Shown: piece by piece, positions 46,707-56,058 of the stretch | Layout: each line of letters starts with the position of its first letter | Position numbering within the stretch: position 1 is the stretch's first letter | Origin: Pseudomonadota bacterium | Lineage (GTDB): Bacteria > Pseudomonadota > Alphaproteobacteria > Rhodospirillales > Magnetospirillaceae | Length of the DNA: 64,000 nucleotides | Direction of reading: 5' to 3' | NCBI GenBank assembly: GCA_023458315.1 | Contig: JAEXAH010000113.1 | Coordinates: 1 to 64,000, forward strand | Program-made: the position numbers and the translations under genes | The notes under the pieces: model-generated | The model's input: the letters and a program-made list of their open reading frames with translations, nothing else | What the model was told of the DNA's origin: nothing | Database searches by the model: none

Positions 46707-47026
46707 CTCTCCCTCCCCAGGGATGTAGAATATTGGGATGATACTCCCTTAGGTGGTGGAGTCGAGCGGGGAGTGAAAAGCGGCGCCAGGGCCTTTCTTT
46801 TTGCCGCCGTGCTTCCGATATGTGGAGCGGGAGGTAAGGTACGCCATCTGGTCGGATGATCACTTTCCCACCCCAAGAGGCGGGCAGCAGTGTAGTTAAC
46901 TACAATTCGGTTAATTCATCATATTGCATTGCAAAACAAGCGTTTCCGGTCGTGAAGATGCTTGCAAAATAGGGTAGGGTCGTTTACCTAACCCGTGAAA
47001 GCAACTTTCAAGCCCTGGGAGGAACC
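46707..47026. promoter_or_regulatory. pdhA upstream region with TGTAGTTAACTACA palindrome
   Basis: The 320-base divergent gap encodes nothing obvious. A perfect 14-bp palindrome TGTAGTTAACTACA lies at 46891-46904, followed by TTCGGTTAA (46906-46914), which matches half of the ATTTCGGT/ACCGAAAT palindrome upstream of pyruvate carboxylase. The stretch 46890-47000 is AT-rich and must hold the pdh promoter. TTGCAA at 46972-46977 is a possible -35, but no good -10 is visible. The ribosome-binding site GGGAGGAACC precedes ATG 47027. Confidence 0.5.
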
Positions 47027-48031
47027 ATGGCGACTAGCCCTAAGCGTCGGACCAAGGCGGCCGAGCCTGACAAGGCCCAGCTGATCCAGTGGTACCGCGA
47101 CATGCTGCTCATCCGCCGTTTCGAGGAAAAGGCGGGCCAGCTTTACGGCATGGGTCTGATCGGTGGCTTCTGCCACCTGTATATCGGCCAGGAGGCCGTG
47201 GTGGTGGGTCTGCAATCCGCCGCCGGCCCGACCGATTCTGTGATCACCTCGTACCGCGACCACGGCCAGATGCTGGCCTGCGGCATGGACCCCAAGGGCG
47301 TCATGGCCGAGCTGACCGGCCGTATCGGCGGCTACTCGAAGGGCAAGGGCGGCTCGATGCACATGTTCAGCCGCGAGAAGCGATTCTATGGCGGCCACGG
47401 CATCGTCGGCGCCCAGGTGCCGATCGGCACCGGCCTGGGTCTGGCGCACCAGTACACCAAGGATGGCGGCGTCTGCCACGTCTACCTGGGCGACGGCGCG
47501 CTGAACCAGGGGCAGGTCTATGAAAGCTTCAACATGGCCGCGCTGTGGAAGTTGCCGGTCGTGTACGTGATCGAGAACAATAAGTACGCCATGGGCACCT
47601 CGATCGAGCGCGCCTCGGCCGGTGGCACCGAGCTGTTCAAGCGCGGCGCCGCCTATGGCATCCCCGGCGAGGCGGTCAACGGCATGAGCGTGGTGGAGGT
47701 CAGCGAGGCCGCCAACCGCGCCCTGGAACACGCCCGTTCCGGCCAGGGTCCGTATATCCTGGAGATGAAGACCTATCGCTATCGCGGCCATTCCATGTCC
47801 GATCCGGCCAAGTACCGGACCAAGGAGGAAGTCAGCCGCATGCGCGAGCAGCACGACCCCATCGACACCCTGAAGGCCAAGCTGCTGGAAATGGGCGCGG
47901 TGGACGAGGCCGCCCTCAAGGACATCGACCGCGAGGTCAAGGCCATCGTCACCGAGGCCGCCGACTTCGCCCAGACCAGCCCCGAGCCCGATCCGTCGGA
48001 GCTGTGGACTGACGTGTTGATCGAGGCGTGA
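47027..48031 (+). CDS. pdhA: Pyruvate dehydrogenase E1 component alpha subunit
   Basis: A 334-residue E1-alpha of the alpha2-beta2 type that decarboxylates pyruvate using thiamine diphosphate. Motifs are [65 protein letters not shown], the ThDP motif [20 protein letters not shown] and the phosphorylation-loop-like [15 protein letters not shown]. It is the first gene of pdhA-pdhB-pdhC-2 unknown genes-lpdA-lipA. Confidence 0.97.
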   Translation: MATSPKRRTKAAEPDKAQLIQWYRDMLLIRRFEEKAGQLYGMGLIGGFCHLYIGQEAVVVGLQSAAGPTDSVITSYRDHGQMLACGMDPKGVMAELTGRIGGYSKGKGGSMHMFSREKRFYGGHGIVGAQVPIGTGLGLAHQYTKDGGVCHVYLGDGALNQGQVYESFNMAALWKLPVVYVIENNKYAMGTSIERASAGGTELFKRGAAYGIPGEAVNGMSVVEVSEAANRALEHARSGQGPYILEMKTYRYRGHSMSDPAKYRTKEEVSRMREQHDPIDTLKAKLLEMGAVDEAALKDIDREVKAIVTEAADFAQTSPEPDPSELWTDVLIEA

Positions 48032-48041
48032 GGAGCTGACG

Positions 48042-49409
48042 ATGGCGATCGAAGTATTGATGCCGGCGCTGTCGCCGACCATGACCGAGGGCAAGCTGGC
48101 CCGTTGGTTGAAGAACGAAGGTGATGCGGTCAAGTCCGGCGACGTGCTGGCCGAGATCGAAACCGACAAGGCCACCATGGAACTGGAAGCGGTCGAGGAA
48201 GGCCGCGTCGGCAAGATCCTGGTTGCGGCCGGGACCGAGGGCGTGGCGGTGAACACCCCCATCGCCATCCTGCTGGAAGAAGGTGAGGATGAAACCGCGC
48301 TGACCAAGGTGATGGAACAGCCGGTCTGCACCCAGCCGGTGCGTCGTGACGAACCGGGCACCGTGGCCGCCGTCTGCGCCCCGGCGCCCAGCCGTCCGGC
48401 CCCCGAGGAAAAGGTCTACGCCTCCTATGCCCGCCAGACCGTGCGCGAATCGCTGCGCGACGCCATGGCCGAGGAAATGCGCCGCGATCCCGGCGTGTTC
48501 CTGCTGGGCGAGGAAGTGGGCCAGTATCAGGGCGCCTATAAGGTGTCGCAGGGCCTGCTGGACGAATTCGGCCCCAGCCGCGTGATCGACACGCCCATCA
48601 CCGAAATGGGCTTCGCCGGTATGGCCGTGGGCGCCGCCTTTGCCGGGCTCAAGCCGATCGTGGAATTCATGACCATGAATTTCTCGATGCAGGCCATCGA
48701 CCACATCATCAACTCGGCGGCCAAGACGCTGTACATGTCGGGCGGCCAGCAGCCGTGCCCGATCGTGTTCCGCGGCCCCAACGGCGCCGCCGCCCGCGTC
48801 GCCGCCCAGCACAGCCAGGATTTCGCGTCGTGGTATGCCCATTGCCCGGGCCTGAAGGTGGTGGCGCCGTGGTCGGCGTCCGACGCCAAGGGTCTGCTCA
48901 AGGCCGCCATCCGCGATCCCAATCCGGTGGTGGTGCTGGAAAACGAAATCCTGTACGGCCAAAGCTTCGACGTGCCCGAGGACCCGGATTTCGTCATTCC
49001 GCTGGGCAAGGCCAAGATCGAGCGTGCCGGTGAGCATGTGACCATCGTCGCCTATTCCCGCATGGTCGGCGTCGCCCTGGACGCCGCCGCCAAGCTGGAG
49101 GCCGAGGGCATCAGCGCCGAGGTGGTCAACCTGCGGTCCTTGCGTCCGCTGGACGTGGACACCATCGTCGCCTCGGTCAAGAAGACCAACCGCATCGTCA
49201 CCGTCGAGGAAGGCTGGGCCTATGCGGGCATCGGCGCCGAGATCGCGGCGGTGATCATGGAAAACGCCTTCGACTGGCTGGATGCTCCGGTGGTCCGCGT
49301 GGCCGGTCTGGACGTGCCCATGCCCTATGCCGCCAACCTGGAACGCCTGGCCCTGCCGGGCGCGGACGACGTCGCCGACGCCGCCCGCAAGGTCTGCTAC
49401 AAAAAGTAA
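48042..49409 (+). CDS. pdhB: Pyruvate dehydrogenase E1 beta subunit with N-terminal lipoyl domain
   Basis: A 455-residue E1-beta. The first ~80 residues are a lipoyl domain with [11 protein letters not shown] (lipoyl-Lys43), nearly identical to that of the E2 next door. A Pro/Ala-rich linker (about 90-125) joins it to the transketolase-like E1-beta domain (about 130-455: [57 protein letters not shown], the C-terminal [20 protein letters not shown]). This lipoylated E1-beta layout is known in alphaproteobacteria. It starts 10 bases after pdhA. Confidence 0.96.
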   Translation: MAIEVLMPALSPTMTEGKLARWLKNEGDAVKSGDVLAEIETDKATMELEAVEEGRVGKILVAAGTEGVAVNTPIAILLEEGEDETALTKVMEQPVCTQPVRRDEPGTVAAVCAPAPSRPAPEEKVYASYARQTVRESLRDAMAEEMRRDPGVFLLGEEVGQYQGAYKVSQGLLDEFGPSRVIDTPITEMGFAGMAVGAAFAGLKPIVEFMTMNFSMQAIDHIINSAAKTLYMSGGQQPCPIVFRGPNGAAARVAAQHSQDFASWYAHCPGLKVVAPWSASDAKGLLKAAIRDPNPVVVLENEILYGQSFDVPEDPDFVIPLGKAKIERAGEHVTIVAYSRMVGVALDAAAKLEAEGISAEVVNLRSLRPLDVDTIVASVKKTNRIVTVEEGWAYAGIGAEIAAVIMENAFDWLDAPVVRVAGLDVPMPYAANLERLALPGADDVADAARKVCYKK

Positions 49410-49421
49410 GGGGGGAGCGTC

Positions 49422-50699
49422 ATGCCCATCGAGATTTTGATGCCCGCGCTCTCGCCGACCATGAGCGAGGGCACCCTGGCCCGCTGGCTGAAGAACGAGG
49501 GGGACGCGGTCAAGTCCGGCGACGTCATCGCCGAGATCGAGACCGACAAGGCCACCATGGAGTTCGAGGCGGTGGACGAGGGCACCATCGGCAAGATCCT
49601 GATCCCCGGCGGCACCGCCGGGGTCAAGGTCAACACGCCGATCGCCATCCTGCTGGAAGAGGGCGAGGACGCGTCGGCCATCGCCGCCGCGCCCAAGGCT
49701 GCCCCGGTTGCCGCCGCCGCGCCGGTGGCTGCCGCCCCGGCTCCGGTCGCCGCTGCTGCTCCGGCCGCTGCTGCTCCAGCCACTCCGGCTGGCGACCGCG
49801 TGTTCGCCAGCCCGCTGGCCAAGCGTCTGGCCGCCGAGGCCGGTCTGGACCTCAAGGCGGTGCAGGGCTCCGGCCCCTATGGCCGCGTGGTCAAGGCCGA
49901 CGTGGAAGCCGCCGTCAAGGGCGGGGTCAAGGCTGCTCCGGCTCCCGCCGTTGCCGCCGCCGCCGCGCCCGCGCCGAAGGCCGCCCCGGCCCCGGCCGCC
50001 GCCAATCCGTTCGAGCCCGCTTACGAGGAGATTCCCAACTCCTCCATGCGCAAGGTCATCGCTCGCCGCCTGACCGAAGCCAAGCAGAATGTGCCGCACT
50101 TCTACCTCACCATCGATTGCGAGGTGGATGCGCTGCTCAAGGTCCGTGCCGAACTGAACGGCCGTTCCGATGCCTACAAGCTGTCGGTCAACGACTTCGT
50201 CATCCGGGCCGTGGCCCTGGCGCTGAAGAAGGTTCCGGCCGCCAACGCCTCGTGGGGCGAGGAAGCGATCAAGCGCTATATCGACGTGGATGTCTCGGTG
50301 GCGGTGGCGACCCCCAACGGTCTGATCACCCCCATCGTCCGCCATGCCGACCACAAGGGCCTGGCCGCCATCTCGAACGAGATGAAGGAACTGGCCGCCA
50401 AGGCCAAGGACGGCAAGCTGAAGCCCGAGGAATTCCAGGGCGGCGGCTTCACCATCTCGAACCTGGGCATGTTCGGCGTCAAGGAATTCGCCGCCATCAT
50501 CAACCCGCCGCAGGGGTGCATCCTGGCGGTCGGTGCCGGTGAACAGCGTCCGGTGGTCAAGAACGGCGCCCTGGCCATCGCCACGGTGATGAGCTGCACC
50601 CTGTCGGTGGATCACCGCGTGGTGGACGGCGCCGTCGGCGCCGAGTTCCTGGCGGCGTTCAAGAAGCTGATCGAGGACCCGTTGAGCATGCTGCTGTAG
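49422..50699 (+). CDS. pdhC: Dihydrolipoamide acetyltransferase (PDH E2)
   Basis: A 425-residue E2. The lipoyl domain (1-80) has [11 protein letters not shown] (Lys43). An Ala/Pro linker of about 45 residues precedes the peripheral-subunit-binding domain (about 126-160, [20 protein letters not shown]). A second Ala/Pro linker leads to the catalytic domain from about 197 ([20 protein letters not shown]), ending in the acetyltransferase motif [16 protein letters not shown] (His and Asp). It forms the core of the PDH complex, taking acetyl from E1 to CoA. Start 49422 has an AAGGGGGGAGC site and is 12 bases past pdhB. Confidence 0.97.
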   Translation: MPIEILMPALSPTMSEGTLARWLKNEGDAVKSGDVIAEIETDKATMEFEAVDEGTIGKILIPGGTAGVKVNTPIAILLEEGEDASAIAAAPKAAPVAAAAPVAAAPAPVAAAAPAAAAPATPAGDRVFASPLAKRLAAEAGLDLKAVQGSGPYGRVVKADVEAAVKGGVKAAPAPAVAAAAAPAPKAAPAPAAANPFEPAYEEIPNSSMRKVIARRLTEAKQNVPHFYLTIDCEVDALLKVRAELNGRSDAYKLSVNDFVIRAVALALKKVPAANASWGEEAIKRYIDVDVSVAVATPNGLITPIVRHADHKGLAAISNEMKELAAKAKDGKLKPEEFQGGGFTISNLGMFGVKEFAAIINPPQGCILAVGAGEQRPVVKNGALAIATVMSCTLSVDHRVVDGAVGAEFLAAFKKLIEDPLSMLL

Positions 50700-50835
50700 G
50701 ATTGTTCCGGCGGGTTCCGGCCCGCCGGGATGGTTAGAGCAGCGCGCCTTTCATCTGAGGCGTGCTGCTCCTGCGCCCATTGCGGGCGCGGCCAAGCGGG
50801 CGGATGCCCGCGCCCGGCGAGGGAAAATGCTAAGA
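50700..50835 (+). other. Structured gap after pdhC
   Basis: Several GC-rich inverted repeats occur (for example CCGGCGGGTTCCGGCCCGCCGG around 50707-50728, and GAGCAGCGCGCCTTT/AGGCGTGCTGCTC at 50736-50771), without T-runs. They may attenuate read-through from pdhC into the two unknown genes and lpdA. Confidence 0.4.
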
Positions 50836-50874
50836 TTTAGACCGTGATGCACATTTTGGGCATTACGGTCTAAA
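50836..50874. repeat. Palindromic repeat copy B (TTTAGACCGTGATGC type)
   Basis: TTTAGACCGTGATGC (50836-50850) pairs with GCATTACGGTCTAAA (50860-50874) over 15 positions with one G-U. The core CGTGATGC...ATTTT...GCAT-ACGGTCTAA is shared with 29109-29139. It ends 12 bases before the next start codon. Confidence 0.7.
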
Positions 50875-50886
50875 GGGGGTGGTGAG

Positions 50887-51495
50887 ATGGATCGGGACGA
50901 CATCGCCCGTTCCATGCCGTCGGTACGCTCGGCGTTCGAGGCATGGAAGGACAATGTGCGCGAGGGCCGCATGGCCCAGGCCGGGGCGGCCCTGTTCGGC
51001 GAAAGCCTGGATTGGGGCGACAGCCTGCGGGGCATCTATGCGGATGAGGGACGCGACGCCCTGTCCGCCCGTGATCCGCTGACCCGGTTCTTCGTCACCC
51101 GCTTTCGCGGCATGCCGCAACCGGCCGATCTGGGCGCGGCGCCCGGTCATGCCCTGTTCCTGATGGCCTTCACCGCCTTTCCCTATCTGGATGCGTTGGT
51201 GGAGGAATTGAGCGTGGGCGAGTTCCACGCCGCCCAGCCCGACGGCACCTTCACCGTGCGCCGGGTGCTGGCCGGAGAGGACGAGGGCGATGGCGCCGTG
51301 CTGCCGGTGCGCAAGATGCAACTGGGGTGGGGTTTCGACCTCATGCCGGTGTACCGGGCCAAGGCGGCGGCGCTGGACAGCTATATCGTCAGCCAGCATG
51401 GCGGCGATTTCGACGACTTCCTGTGGGCTTACGTGGCCGATCACGACCTGATGTTCGAAAGGGATCAGGCCTGGCGCCCGCTGGTGAAAGGGTAA
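50887..51495 (+). CDS. Unknown protein between pdhC and lpdA (1 of 2)
   Basis: A 202-residue soluble protein of no family I recognise. Notable stretches are SVRSAFEAWKDNVREGR near the start, GHALFLMAFTAFPYLDALVE in the middle and LGWGFDLMPVYRAKAAALDS, with an aromatic-rich C-terminus (FDDFLWAYVADHD). No signal peptide or membrane helix is convincing. It is 187 bases after pdhC, past a palindromic repeat, and 4 bases before the next unknown gene. The GGGGGTGGTGAG before ATG 50887 is a good ribosome-binding site. Codon use is like its neighbours. Its place in the operon suggests a link to PDH or lipoate metabolism, but that is inference. Confidence 0.72.
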   Translation: MDRDDIARSMPSVRSAFEAWKDNVREGRMAQAGAALFGESLDWGDSLRGIYADEGRDALSARDPLTRFFVTRFRGMPQPADLGAAPGHALFLMAFTAFPYLDALVEELSVGEFHAAQPDGTFTVRRVLAGEDEGDGAVLPVRKMQLGWGFDLMPVYRAKAAALDSYIVSQHGGDFDDFLWAYVADHDLMFERDQAWRPLVKG

Positions 51496-51499
51496 AACC

Positions 51500-51967
51500 A
51501 TGCGTCTCAAGGTGCGAGACCTGCCCCGGCCCATCGCGGCGGGCGCCCCGACCGAGACGGCGCCCAACGCCGCCGAGGCCCAGGCCCTGGCCGGATTGAT
51601 GGCCATGCTGGAGGGCAGCCCGCTGTTCAACGGCCATCTGGTGATGGCGGAAGAACAGGAACGATGCTACCGCGCGGTCGGCGAATTGCGCCGTCTGGTG
51701 GCCGATACAAGGTTGCTGCTGCCCGACGATTCGGCGGCCTGCGACCTGCTGGCGGCCATGCGCGCCGCCTGCCGCAAATATCTGGACGAAGCCGAGGCTT
51801 GGGACAAGAAATCCGGCCGCCGCTTCTCCATGCCGACCTTCGCCTTCTTCCAGTTGCTGGGCGCCCTGCGCGCGGTGCTGGGCCTGCATTGCTGGACATT
51901 GTGCGAGTTGTACGACCTGGACGTCGACGGTCGGCTGGTTCCCTTTTTCCCGGGCGGCCGCGAATGA
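51500..51967 (+). CDS. Unknown protein between pdhC and lpdA (2 of 2)
   Basis: A 155-residue helical protein with no recognised family. The N-terminus is RLKVRDLPRPIAAGAPTE, then a helical domain (about 25-140) with EEQERCYRAVGELRRLVADT, AACDLLAAMRAACRKYLDEA and FAFFQLLGALRAVLGLHCWT. Five cysteines fall in these helices. It begins 4 bases after the previous unknown gene and ends 42 bases before lpdA. The helical bundle with paired charged and aromatic faces suggests a protein-protein interaction role. No function can be assigned. Confidence 0.7.
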   Translation: MRLKVRDLPRPIAAGAPTETAPNAAEAQALAGLMAMLEGSPLFNGHLVMAEEQERCYRAVGELRRLVADTRLLLPDDSAACDLLAAMRAACRKYLDEAEAWDKKSGRRFSMPTFAFFQLLGALRAVLGLHCWTLCELYDLDVDGRLVPFFPGGRE

Positions 51968-52009
51968 CGCGGCGCCTGCGACACACGAATATCCTGGTGG
52001 AGTACTGAC

Positions 52010-53401
52010 ATGGCCGACAACAGCTTTGACGTGGTGGTCATCGGCGGCGGTCCCGGCGGCTACGTGGCCGCCATCCGCGCCGCCCAATTGGGTAAGAAGA
52101 CCGCGCTGGTCGAGCGCGAACATCTGGGCGGCATCTGCCTGAACTGGGGCTGCATCCCGACCAAGGCGCTGCTGCGCTCGGCCGAGGTGTACCGCAACAT
52201 GCAGCACGCCGCCGCTTACGGCCTGTCGGCCCAGGGCATCGGCTTCGATCTGGCGGCGGTGGTCAAGCGCTCGCGCGGCGTCTCGGCCCAGTTGTCGGCG
52301 GGCGTCAAGGGCCTGCTGAAGAAGAACAAGGTCACGGTGTTCGACGGCCACGGCAAGCTGCTGGGCAAGGGCAAGGTGGCGGTCGAGGGCAAGGACAACG
52401 TCACAATTTCCGCCCCGCACATCATCCTGGCCACTGGCGGCCGTGCCCGCATCATTCCGGGGCTCGAGCCCGACGGCAAGTATGTGTGGACCTACAAGGA
52501 AGCGCTGGTTCCCGACACCATGCCCAAGCGTCTGCTGGTCATCGGCTCGGGCGCCATCGGCATCGAATTCGCCAGCTTCTTCAACACCCTGGGCGCCCAG
52601 GTGACGGTGGTCGAGATGATGGACCGCGTCATGCCGGTGGAAGACGAGGAAATCAGCGCCTTCGCCCGCAAGTCGTTCGAGAAGCAGGGCATGAAGATCA
52701 TGACCTCGGCCGGGGTCAAGGGCCTGCGCAAGCTGGCCGACGGCGTCGCCGTGCAGGTGGAAGTGGGCGGCAAGATCGAGGAGATCGTGGTCGATCGCGT
52801 CATCTCGGCGGTCGGCGTGGTCGCCAATATCGAGAATATCGGCCTGGAAAACACCAAGGTGAAGGTGGAAAAGGGCCATGTGGTCACCGATGCCCTGTGC
52901 CGCACCGACGAGCCGGGCGTGTATGCCATCGGCGACCTGACCGCGCCGCCGTGGCTGGCGCACAAGGCCAGCCATGAAGGCATCATCTGCGTCGAGGCCA
53001 TCGCCGGTCTGCACCCGCACACCATGGACATCCGCAACATTCCCGGCTGCACCTATTGCCATCCGCAGGTGGCCAGCGTCGGTCTGAGCGAGAAGAAGGC
53101 CATCGAGAAGGGCTATCAGGTCAAGGTCGGCCGCTTCCCGTTCATCGGCAACGGCAAGGCCATCGCACTCGGCGAGCCGGAAGGCCTGGTCAAGACGGTG
53201 TTCGACGCCAAGACCGGCGAATTGCTGGGTGCTCACATGATCGGCGCCGAAGTGACCGAGATGATCCAGGGCTACACCATCGCCAAGACCCTGGAAACCA
53301 CCGAGGCCGAACTGATCCACACCGTGTTCCCGCATCCGACCCTGTCGGAAATGATGCACGAATCGGTGTTGTCGGCCTTCGGCCGCGCCATTCACTTCTG
53401 A
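52010..53401 (+). CDS. lpdA: Dihydrolipoamide dehydrogenase (E3)
   Basis: A 463-residue flavoprotein disulfide reductase that reoxidises lipoyl groups with NAD+. The FAD motif is VVIGGGPGGYVAAIRAAQLG. The redox disulfide is GGICLNWGCIPTKALLR. The NAD motif is LLVIGSGAIGIEFASFFNTL. GVYAIGDLTAPPWLAHKASH binds the FAD ribityl chain, and the C-terminal catalytic His-Glu is in HTVFPHPTLSEMMHE. It completes the PDH complex encoded upstream and may also serve 2-oxoglutarate dehydrogenase. Confidence 0.96.
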   Translation: MADNSFDVVVIGGGPGGYVAAIRAAQLGKKTALVEREHLGGICLNWGCIPTKALLRSAEVYRNMQHAAAYGLSAQGIGFDLAAVVKRSRGVSAQLSAGVKGLLKKNKVTVFDGHGKLLGKGKVAVEGKDNVTISAPHIILATGGRARIIPGLEPDGKYVWTYKEALVPDTMPKRLLVIGSGAIGIEFASFFNTLGAQVTVVEMMDRVMPVEDEEISAFARKSFEKQGMKIMTSAGVKGLRKLADGVAVQVEVGGKIEEIVVDRVISAVGVVANIENIGLENTKVKVEKGHVVTDALCRTDEPGVYAIGDLTAPPWLAHKASHEGIICVEAIAGLHPHTMDIRNIPGCTYCHPQVASVGLSEKKAIEKGYQVKVGRFPFIGNGKAIALGEPEGLVKTVFDAKTGELLGAHMIGAEVTEMIQGYTIAKTLETTEAELIHTVFPHPTLSEMMHESVLSAFGRAIHF

Positions 53402-53409
53402 TCAGGCCC

Positions 53410-53530
53410 CCCCTCTCAACCCTCCCCCGTGCAGGGGGAGGGCGAGGGTTTGCAGGAGGCGCCGCCTTCTTATCGTCATTGCCGGGCTTGACCCGGCAAT
53501 CCATGGACCCTCGGGTCAAGCCCGAGGGTG
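53410..53530. repeat. Palindromic intergenic repeats between lpdA and lipA
   Basis: Two inverted-repeat motifs in the 210-base gap are of the kind dispersed in alphaproteobacterial genomes. One is CCCTCCCCCGTGCAGGGGGA (from 53420). The other is ATTGCCGGGCTTGACCCGGC (from 53478), paired with a second stem CCCTCGGGTCAAGCCCGAGG (53509-53528). They are non-coding. They could also slow transcription between lpdA and lipA. Confidence 0.65.
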
Positions 53531-53611
53531 ACGGCCAAACAGAGACGTTTCCGTCTGAACCGGACACACTCTTGTCTTGACCTGCCGCCTGTGCCGGGAC
53601 ATATCCAAGCC

Positions 53612-54556
53612 ATGACCGACAAGCCGATCCTTCGCCACCCCGAAAAGGCCCACAAGCCGGACAATCCGTCGCCGCGCAAGCCGGACTGGATTCGCGTCAA
53701 GGCGCCGACCTCGGAAGAGGCGGCGGAAGTGCGTCGCCTGATGCGCGACAAGAACCTGCACACCGTGTGCGAAGAGGCAGCCTGTCCCAATATCGGCGAA
53801 TGCTGGAAGCACAAGCACGCCACCTTCATGATCCTGGGCGACACCTGCACCCGCGCCTGCGCGTTCTGCAACGTCAAAACCGGCAAGCCCGGCGCCGTGG
53901 ACATGATGGAGCCCGAGAACCTGGCCGACAGCGTCGCCAGGATGGGGCTCAAGCATGTGGTCATCACCTCGGTCGACCGTGACGATCTGGCCGATGGCGG
54001 CGCCTTTCAGTTCGTCGCCTGCATCGAGCGCATCCGCGCGCTGGGCGGCGACACCACCATCGAGATTCTGACCCCGGATTTCCGCGACAAGGCCGGAGCC
54101 ATCGAGGCGGTGGCCCGCGCCAAGCCCGATGTGTTCAACCACAATCTGGAAACCGTGCCGCGCCTGTATCCCGGCATCCGCCCCGGCGCCCGCTATTTCG
54201 ATTCCCTGCGCCTGTTGCAGAAGGTGAAGGAAGTGGATTCGTCCATCTTCACCAAATCGGGCATCATGGTCGGCCTGGGCGAGACGCGGGCCGAGGTGTT
54301 GCAGGTCATGGACGACATGCGCTCGGCCGACATCGATTTCATCACCATCGGCCAGTATCTCCAGCCGACGCCCAAGCATGTGGGTGTCGACCGGTTCGTC
54401 ACCCCCGACGAATTCGCCGATTACCGCGCCATGGCCAAGGCCAAGGGCTTTCTGATGGTGGCCGCGACGCCGCTGACCCGGTCGTCGCACCACGCCGACC
54501 GCGACTTCGCCGAATTGCGTGCCGCCCGCCAAAAGCTGACCGGCGCGGCGGAGTAG
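53612..54556 (+). CDS. lipA: Lipoyl synthase LipA
   Basis: A 314-residue radical-SAM enzyme inserting two sulfurs into octanoyl groups on E2/E1-beta lipoyl domains. The auxiliary-cluster cysteines are in [13 protein letters not shown], and the radical-SAM cluster in [16 protein letters not shown]. Also present are [36 protein letters not shown] and the C-terminal GPLTRSS-type serine ligand region ([12 protein letters not shown]). ATG 53612 was chosen for the standard [12 protein letters not shown] start. Its substrates are encoded just upstream. Confidence 0.96.
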   Translation: MTDKPILRHPEKAHKPDNPSPRKPDWIRVKAPTSEEAAEVRRLMRDKNLHTVCEEAACPNIGECWKHKHATFMILGDTCTRACAFCNVKTGKPGAVDMMEPENLADSVARMGLKHVVITSVDRDDLADGGAFQFVACIERIRALGGDTTIEILTPDFRDKAGAIEAVARAKPDVFNHNLETVPRLYPGIRPGARYFDSLRLLQKVKEVDSSIFTKSGIMVGLGETRAEVLQVMDDMRSADIDFITIGQYLQPTPKHVGVDRFVTPDEFADYRAMAKAKGFLMVAATPLTRSSHHADRDFAELRAARQKLTGAAE

Positions 54557-54564
54557 GGGACAGC

Positions 54565-55017
54565 ATGCCGACCCACGCCGAGAAGCGGTATATGCCCTAT
54601 ACCCCGGACCAGTTGTTCCAACTGGTGGCCGATGTGGAGCATTATCCCGAATTCCTGCCGTGGTGCGTGGCGTCGCGTATCCGCAAGCGCGATGGCGACG
54701 TGTTCTTCGCCGATCTGGTCATCGGCTTCAAGATGATCCGCGAACGGTACACGTCCAAGGTGGTGCTGAACCCGGCGGCGCGGCGCATCGACGTGCAATA
54801 CACCGAAGGTCCGTTCCACCACCTGGACAATCACTGGATCTTCGTCCCGGCCGAGGATGGCGGCACCACCATCGATTTCTACGTGGATTTCGAATTCCGC
54901 TCGAAACTGCTGCAAAAGGTCATCGGCACGCTGTTCAACGAAGCGGTCAAGCTGATGGTGGCGTCGTTCGAAAAACGCGCCAAGCAGATGTTCGGTCCCG
55001 ACGGACGACAGGGTTAA
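54565..55017 (+). CDS. COQ10/RatA-type START-domain protein
   Basis: A 150-residue polyketide-cyclase/START-fold protein. The family pattern is YTPDQLFQLVADVEHYPEFL, PWCVASRI, FKMIRERYTSKV, EGPFHHLDNHW and VDFEFRSKLLQKVIGTLFNE. Members bind ubiquinone in the hydrophobic pocket (COQ10) or act as RatA-like proteins. It begins 8 bases after lipA and is the last gene of the pdh transcript, ending at a terminator. Confidence 0.88.
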   Translation: MPTHAEKRYMPYTPDQLFQLVADVEHYPEFLPWCVASRIRKRDGDVFFADLVIGFKMIRERYTSKVVLNPAARRIDVQYTEGPFHHLDNHWIFVPAEDGGTTIDFYVDFEFRSKLLQKVIGTLFNEAVKLMVASFEKRAKQMFGPDGRQG

Positions 55018-55046
55018 ACTCCACCACAAAGAACAAAGAGCCCGGC

Positions 55047-55083
55047 GGAATTGCGGGGGGCAGCAGCCCCGCAATTCCTTTTT
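55047..55083 (+). terminator. Intrinsic terminator of the pdh-lipA transcript
   Basis: A perfect 12-bp stem (GGAATTGCGGGG / CCCCGCAATTCC) with an 8-base loop, followed by TTTTT. It lies between the COQ10-type gene and the convergent GntR gene. Confidence 0.92.
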
Positions 55084-55106
55084 GGACACCGAAAAGGAAA
55101 GGGCGG

Positions 55107-55895
55107 TCAGCGTTTCGCCACGGCGCCCGCGCTGACCAGATCGCTTTTGGCGATGCGGCGCAACGACACTTCCAGGCGGGCGTCGGCCTTGGCGATTTCC
55201 ATCAGCGCGTCGCGGGTGAAGTTGATGTGCGATTCCGCCGCGGCCCGCGCCGCCTGGGGGTCGCCCGCCATCACCGCCTCGTACACCGCGCGGTGCTGGC
55301 CCAGCAGCAGGTCGCGCACGCCCTTGCGCATGTACAGCTTGGCGCGGTTGTAGAACACGTCGTTGCGCAGCATGTCCGACAGCGAGCGCATGATGTGCAG
55401 CATCACCACGTTGTGCGATGCCTCGTAGATGGACAGGTGGAAGTCGGCGTCGGCATCCGCTTCCTCGCTGGGGTCGTCCAGGTCGTGGGCGCGTTCCATC
55501 TTTTCGAAGCACTGGCGCACCAGGTCGCGGTCCACGTCGGTGCCGCGCAGCGCCGCCAGATAGGCGGCCGAGCCCTCGACGATGGCGCGGAATTCCAGGT
55601 AGTCGAAGGTGGTTTCCGGGTGCTGCTGCAACACGGTGGACAGCGGCGCGGTGAAGCCTTCGCCCAGCAGCGGCGCGACGAAGGTGGCGCCGCCCTTGCC
55701 GGAATAGACCAGCCCTTTCTTTTCCAGCTTGTCCAGCGCTTCGCGCAGGGACGGGCGGGAAACGTCGAATTTCACCGCCAGATCCCGTTCGGGCAGCAGC
55801 CTTTCGCCGGGGCGCAACGAGCCCTCGAGGATCAGTTGTTCCAGTCGGTCGGCGATGGTGTCGGCCAGCTTGGCGGGGCGGATCGGTTCGGTCAT
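55107..55895 (-). CDS. GntR/FadR-family regulator, PdhR-like
   Basis: A 262-residue regulator. The winged HTH (about 8-75) has ADRLEQLILEGSLRPGERLL, PERDLAVKFDVSRPSLREAL, and the wing GLVYSGKGGATFV. A helical FCD effector domain follows (about 95-240, EFRAIVEGSAAYLAALRG, DADFHLSIYEASHN, GQHRAVYEAVMAGDPQAA) with the His/Asp metal-ligand positions. Members bind pyruvate, lactate or fatty acyl-CoA. It is divergent from pyruvate carboxylase, with a palindromic operator between, and convergent to the pdh operon, so pyruvate sensing is the best guess. Confidence 0.86.
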   Translation of the reverse strand: MTEPIRPAKLADTIADRLEQLILEGSLRPGERLLPERDLAVKFDVSRPSLREALDKLEKKGLVYSGKGGATFVAPLLGEGFTAPLSTVLQQHPETTFDYLEFRAIVEGSAAYLAALRGTDVDRDLVRQCFEKMERAHDLDDPSEEADADADFHLSIYEASHNVVMLHIMRSLSDMLRNDVFYNRAKLYMRKGVRDLLLGQHRAVYEAVMAGDPQAARAAAESHINFTRDALMEIAKADARLEVSLRRIAKSDLVSAGAVAKR

Positions 55896-55961
55896 TTGCG
55901 CACGGTCCGTTGATGAGGGTTCTCTGATAGGTCGGAAAGCGGCCTTTGTCCAGTCGCGGCT

Positions 55962-55979
55962 ATTTCGGTAAACCGAAAT
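55962..55979. promoter_or_regulatory. GntR-type operator between the regulator and pyc
   Basis: ATTTCGGT-AA-ACCGAAAT, a perfect inverted repeat with the GGT...ACC core typical of FadR/PdhR-subfamily sites. It lies about 66 bases before the regulator start and 80 before the pyc start. TTTACA at 55985-55990 with TATCCA 17 bases on is a candidate pyc promoter just next to it. Confidence 0.7.
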
Positions 55980-56058
55980 TGCGATGTTTACACATGTGGT
56001 AAAAAAAGTTATCCAAGCGACACATTATTGGTCAACGGCTATGAAGGTCGCCGCCCCT

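Noticed and set aside
49690..50010. Tandem-repeat or CRISPR-like array in pdhC
   Set aside because: The repeats are degenerate codons for the Ala/Pro linkers between E2 domains; there are no regular spacers. No CRISPR array was seen anywhere.
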